Shown piece after piece: positions 62,721 through 64,000 of a stretch of 64,000 bases of DNA (positions are counted from its first letter, which is position 1; every line of letters starts with the position of its first letter). The stretch comes from Pempheris klunzingeri (lineage: Eukaryota > Chordata > Actinopteri > Acropomatiformes > Pempheridae). The translations under genes and the position numbers were made by a program. The stretch covers positions 13,258,309 to 13,322,308 of the forward strand of contig NC_092025.1 in the NCBI RefSeq assembly GCF_042242105.1. Direction: 5' to 3'. The notes beneath the pieces were generated by a model, which was given only the letters and a program-made list of their open reading frames with translations, was not told where the DNA came from and did no database searches.

Positions 62721-64000
62721 CCTAAGAGCAAGAAACCATTGCTCAGTATGCGTTAGGAGAGCTGAGCCCTTTTATTGAATCTTGAACTAATCCAGGGGCT
62801 TTAAATAATCCTGACCGCAAACCTTGAAACAAATTTTGGTGCCTGGTATTGGCTGCAAATGTCTCATCAGATCGTCTACAGTAATTATATAAGTGTTTAA
62901 AAACTGACCTCGTGATGATTTGTTGATGTAAAAATTCCACATTTGGCATTAATTGGGTGACAAAGCTCTTGAGTGTTTTCATTTGAGTGTTTTCATTTTC
63001 ATTTTGACTGACTCATGACCGCCTGGTAAACAGTGGCTTCTCCTTTTAGCGCCGCTTCAGAGACCTGGAGAGAGATGGGGAAGAAGTGAAGAAGTGGAGA
63101 AAAAAACTTCAGAGAGGGTAAGCGGGGACACGGGAGTTAGGTAACGTAGAAAAAAAAAAAAAAAAAAGGGTAGATCTGAGCGCAGGGGCCAGACGGCTAA
63201 AGAGGACAAGAATCCGAAGATGATACTGTCACTAAAATGAAAACCACCTGTAAATTAAAATCACTGAAGCAAACCAAATCTTCCCTGTAGCCTGGGACTG
63301 ATCATAGTGTCCTCGAGGGGGTTATATTTGCTCTACAAAATCATCTCCAAATTATGCTCTCTCACACTAACAGATAGATATTCAGCAGAAATGAGATGCT
63401 GTATCCAAATAAAACTGCCATGCATTAACATTCACACGCACAAATACAAAATGCAGGCACACAGGCGGACTCGCATACGCGGAAAACACAAGTACACTGT
63501 GTGTTGTTTTGTTTTGTTTTTTTTTTTGTTTTTTGCTACATTTCTGACAATATCCCTTAAGGGTTTCTGGACTCACTGTTCACTTGCCTCCTATCCAGGC
63601 AATCTGAAATCTTCTTGCTTGTTGCCCCCCCCCTTAAATCTCCTGTTGCACCACAGTTAAAATCTCCCTCAGAGAAGTACCACATCAGAGGGTTACAGGC
63701 CTTTAGCATTAGGCAGAACTGAACAATGCTGGCATGCTCAGCAGCATGACAGATGGACAGAATGAAATAAAGAACAAGAGGAGCGTTTCATACTATTCAA
63801 ACCCATGTGAAACCCACTGTGAAATACTATTGCATTATTGCATTTTTCTATTAGTACTAGCAAGAACGTCTGTGCTCAGTGTCAAGAGTTTCTTTCATGG
63901 TCACACTGAACACCTGGAGCACACTGTGAGGTGCCCAAACAGTCATCAAAGTAGTTTCAGTGTGTGCCTATAGCACTGGATCTAATGGCGTACAAATGAG
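62721..64000. other. intergenic to window end, no recognisable genes
   Basis: Contains a short GAGTGTTTTCATTT tandem (about 62970-63000), a poly(A) run at about 63150-63167 and a T-rich run near 63505-63535. No coding match. Confidence 0.45.

Overview
This is vertebrate nuclear DNA, almost certainly from a teleost fish. Genes are split into GT-AG exons. The proteins closely match human HAUS1, EVA1C, CFAP298 (C21orf59), SYNJ1 and SLC46A3, which I identified from remembered family sequences rather than from a search. The non-coding DNA carries fish-type repeats: hAT, piggyBac-like and mariner-like elements, an L2-type LINE, a tRNA-derived SINE and a gypsy-like LTR. The compact introns fit a small-genome fish, but the species cannot be named from the window.

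Layout. 1-1920 (+): the last seven exons of HAUS1 (augmin complex, spindle microtubule branching), with the 5' part outside the window. 4464-9371 (+): complete EVA1C, a single-pass membrane protein with two galactose-binding-lectin (SUEL) domains, 8 coding exons, 429 aa. 11846-13918 (-): complete CFAP298, needed for assembly of ciliary dynein arms, 7 coding exons, 290 aa. 17786-42011 (-): complete SYNJ1 (synaptojanin 1), the phosphoinositide phosphatase of synaptic-vesicle endocytosis, about 33 coding exons, up to 1678 aa. Its 3'UTR lies towards 15.0 kb and its 5'UTR towards 42.7-42.9 kb. 43950-48791 (+): a complete SLC46A3-like transporter, 6 coding exons, 478 aa, divergently arranged with SYNJ1. 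48.8-64 kb: no recognisable host gene, only repeats, simple sequence and transposon remains.

EVA1C(+), CFAP298(-) and SYNJ1(-) have the same order and orientation as on human 21q22, apart from TCP10L, which I do not see here. HAUS1 (human chr 18) and SLC46A3 (human chr 13) mark where this fish block departs from the human arrangement. The genes share no pathway; they are neighbours by ancestry.

The most interesting observation is inside SYNJ1. A segment of about 0.8 kb is tandemly duplicated, and each copy carries the same 48-nt in-frame exon, identical base for base although the flanking intron has diverged. These exons sit in a run of very short exons (39, 48, 48, 42, 35 nt) in the proline-rich region, each of the first four encoding an S-P-x-x-x-R type module. 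A 24-nt microexon also joins the Sac1 domain to the 5-phosphatase domain.
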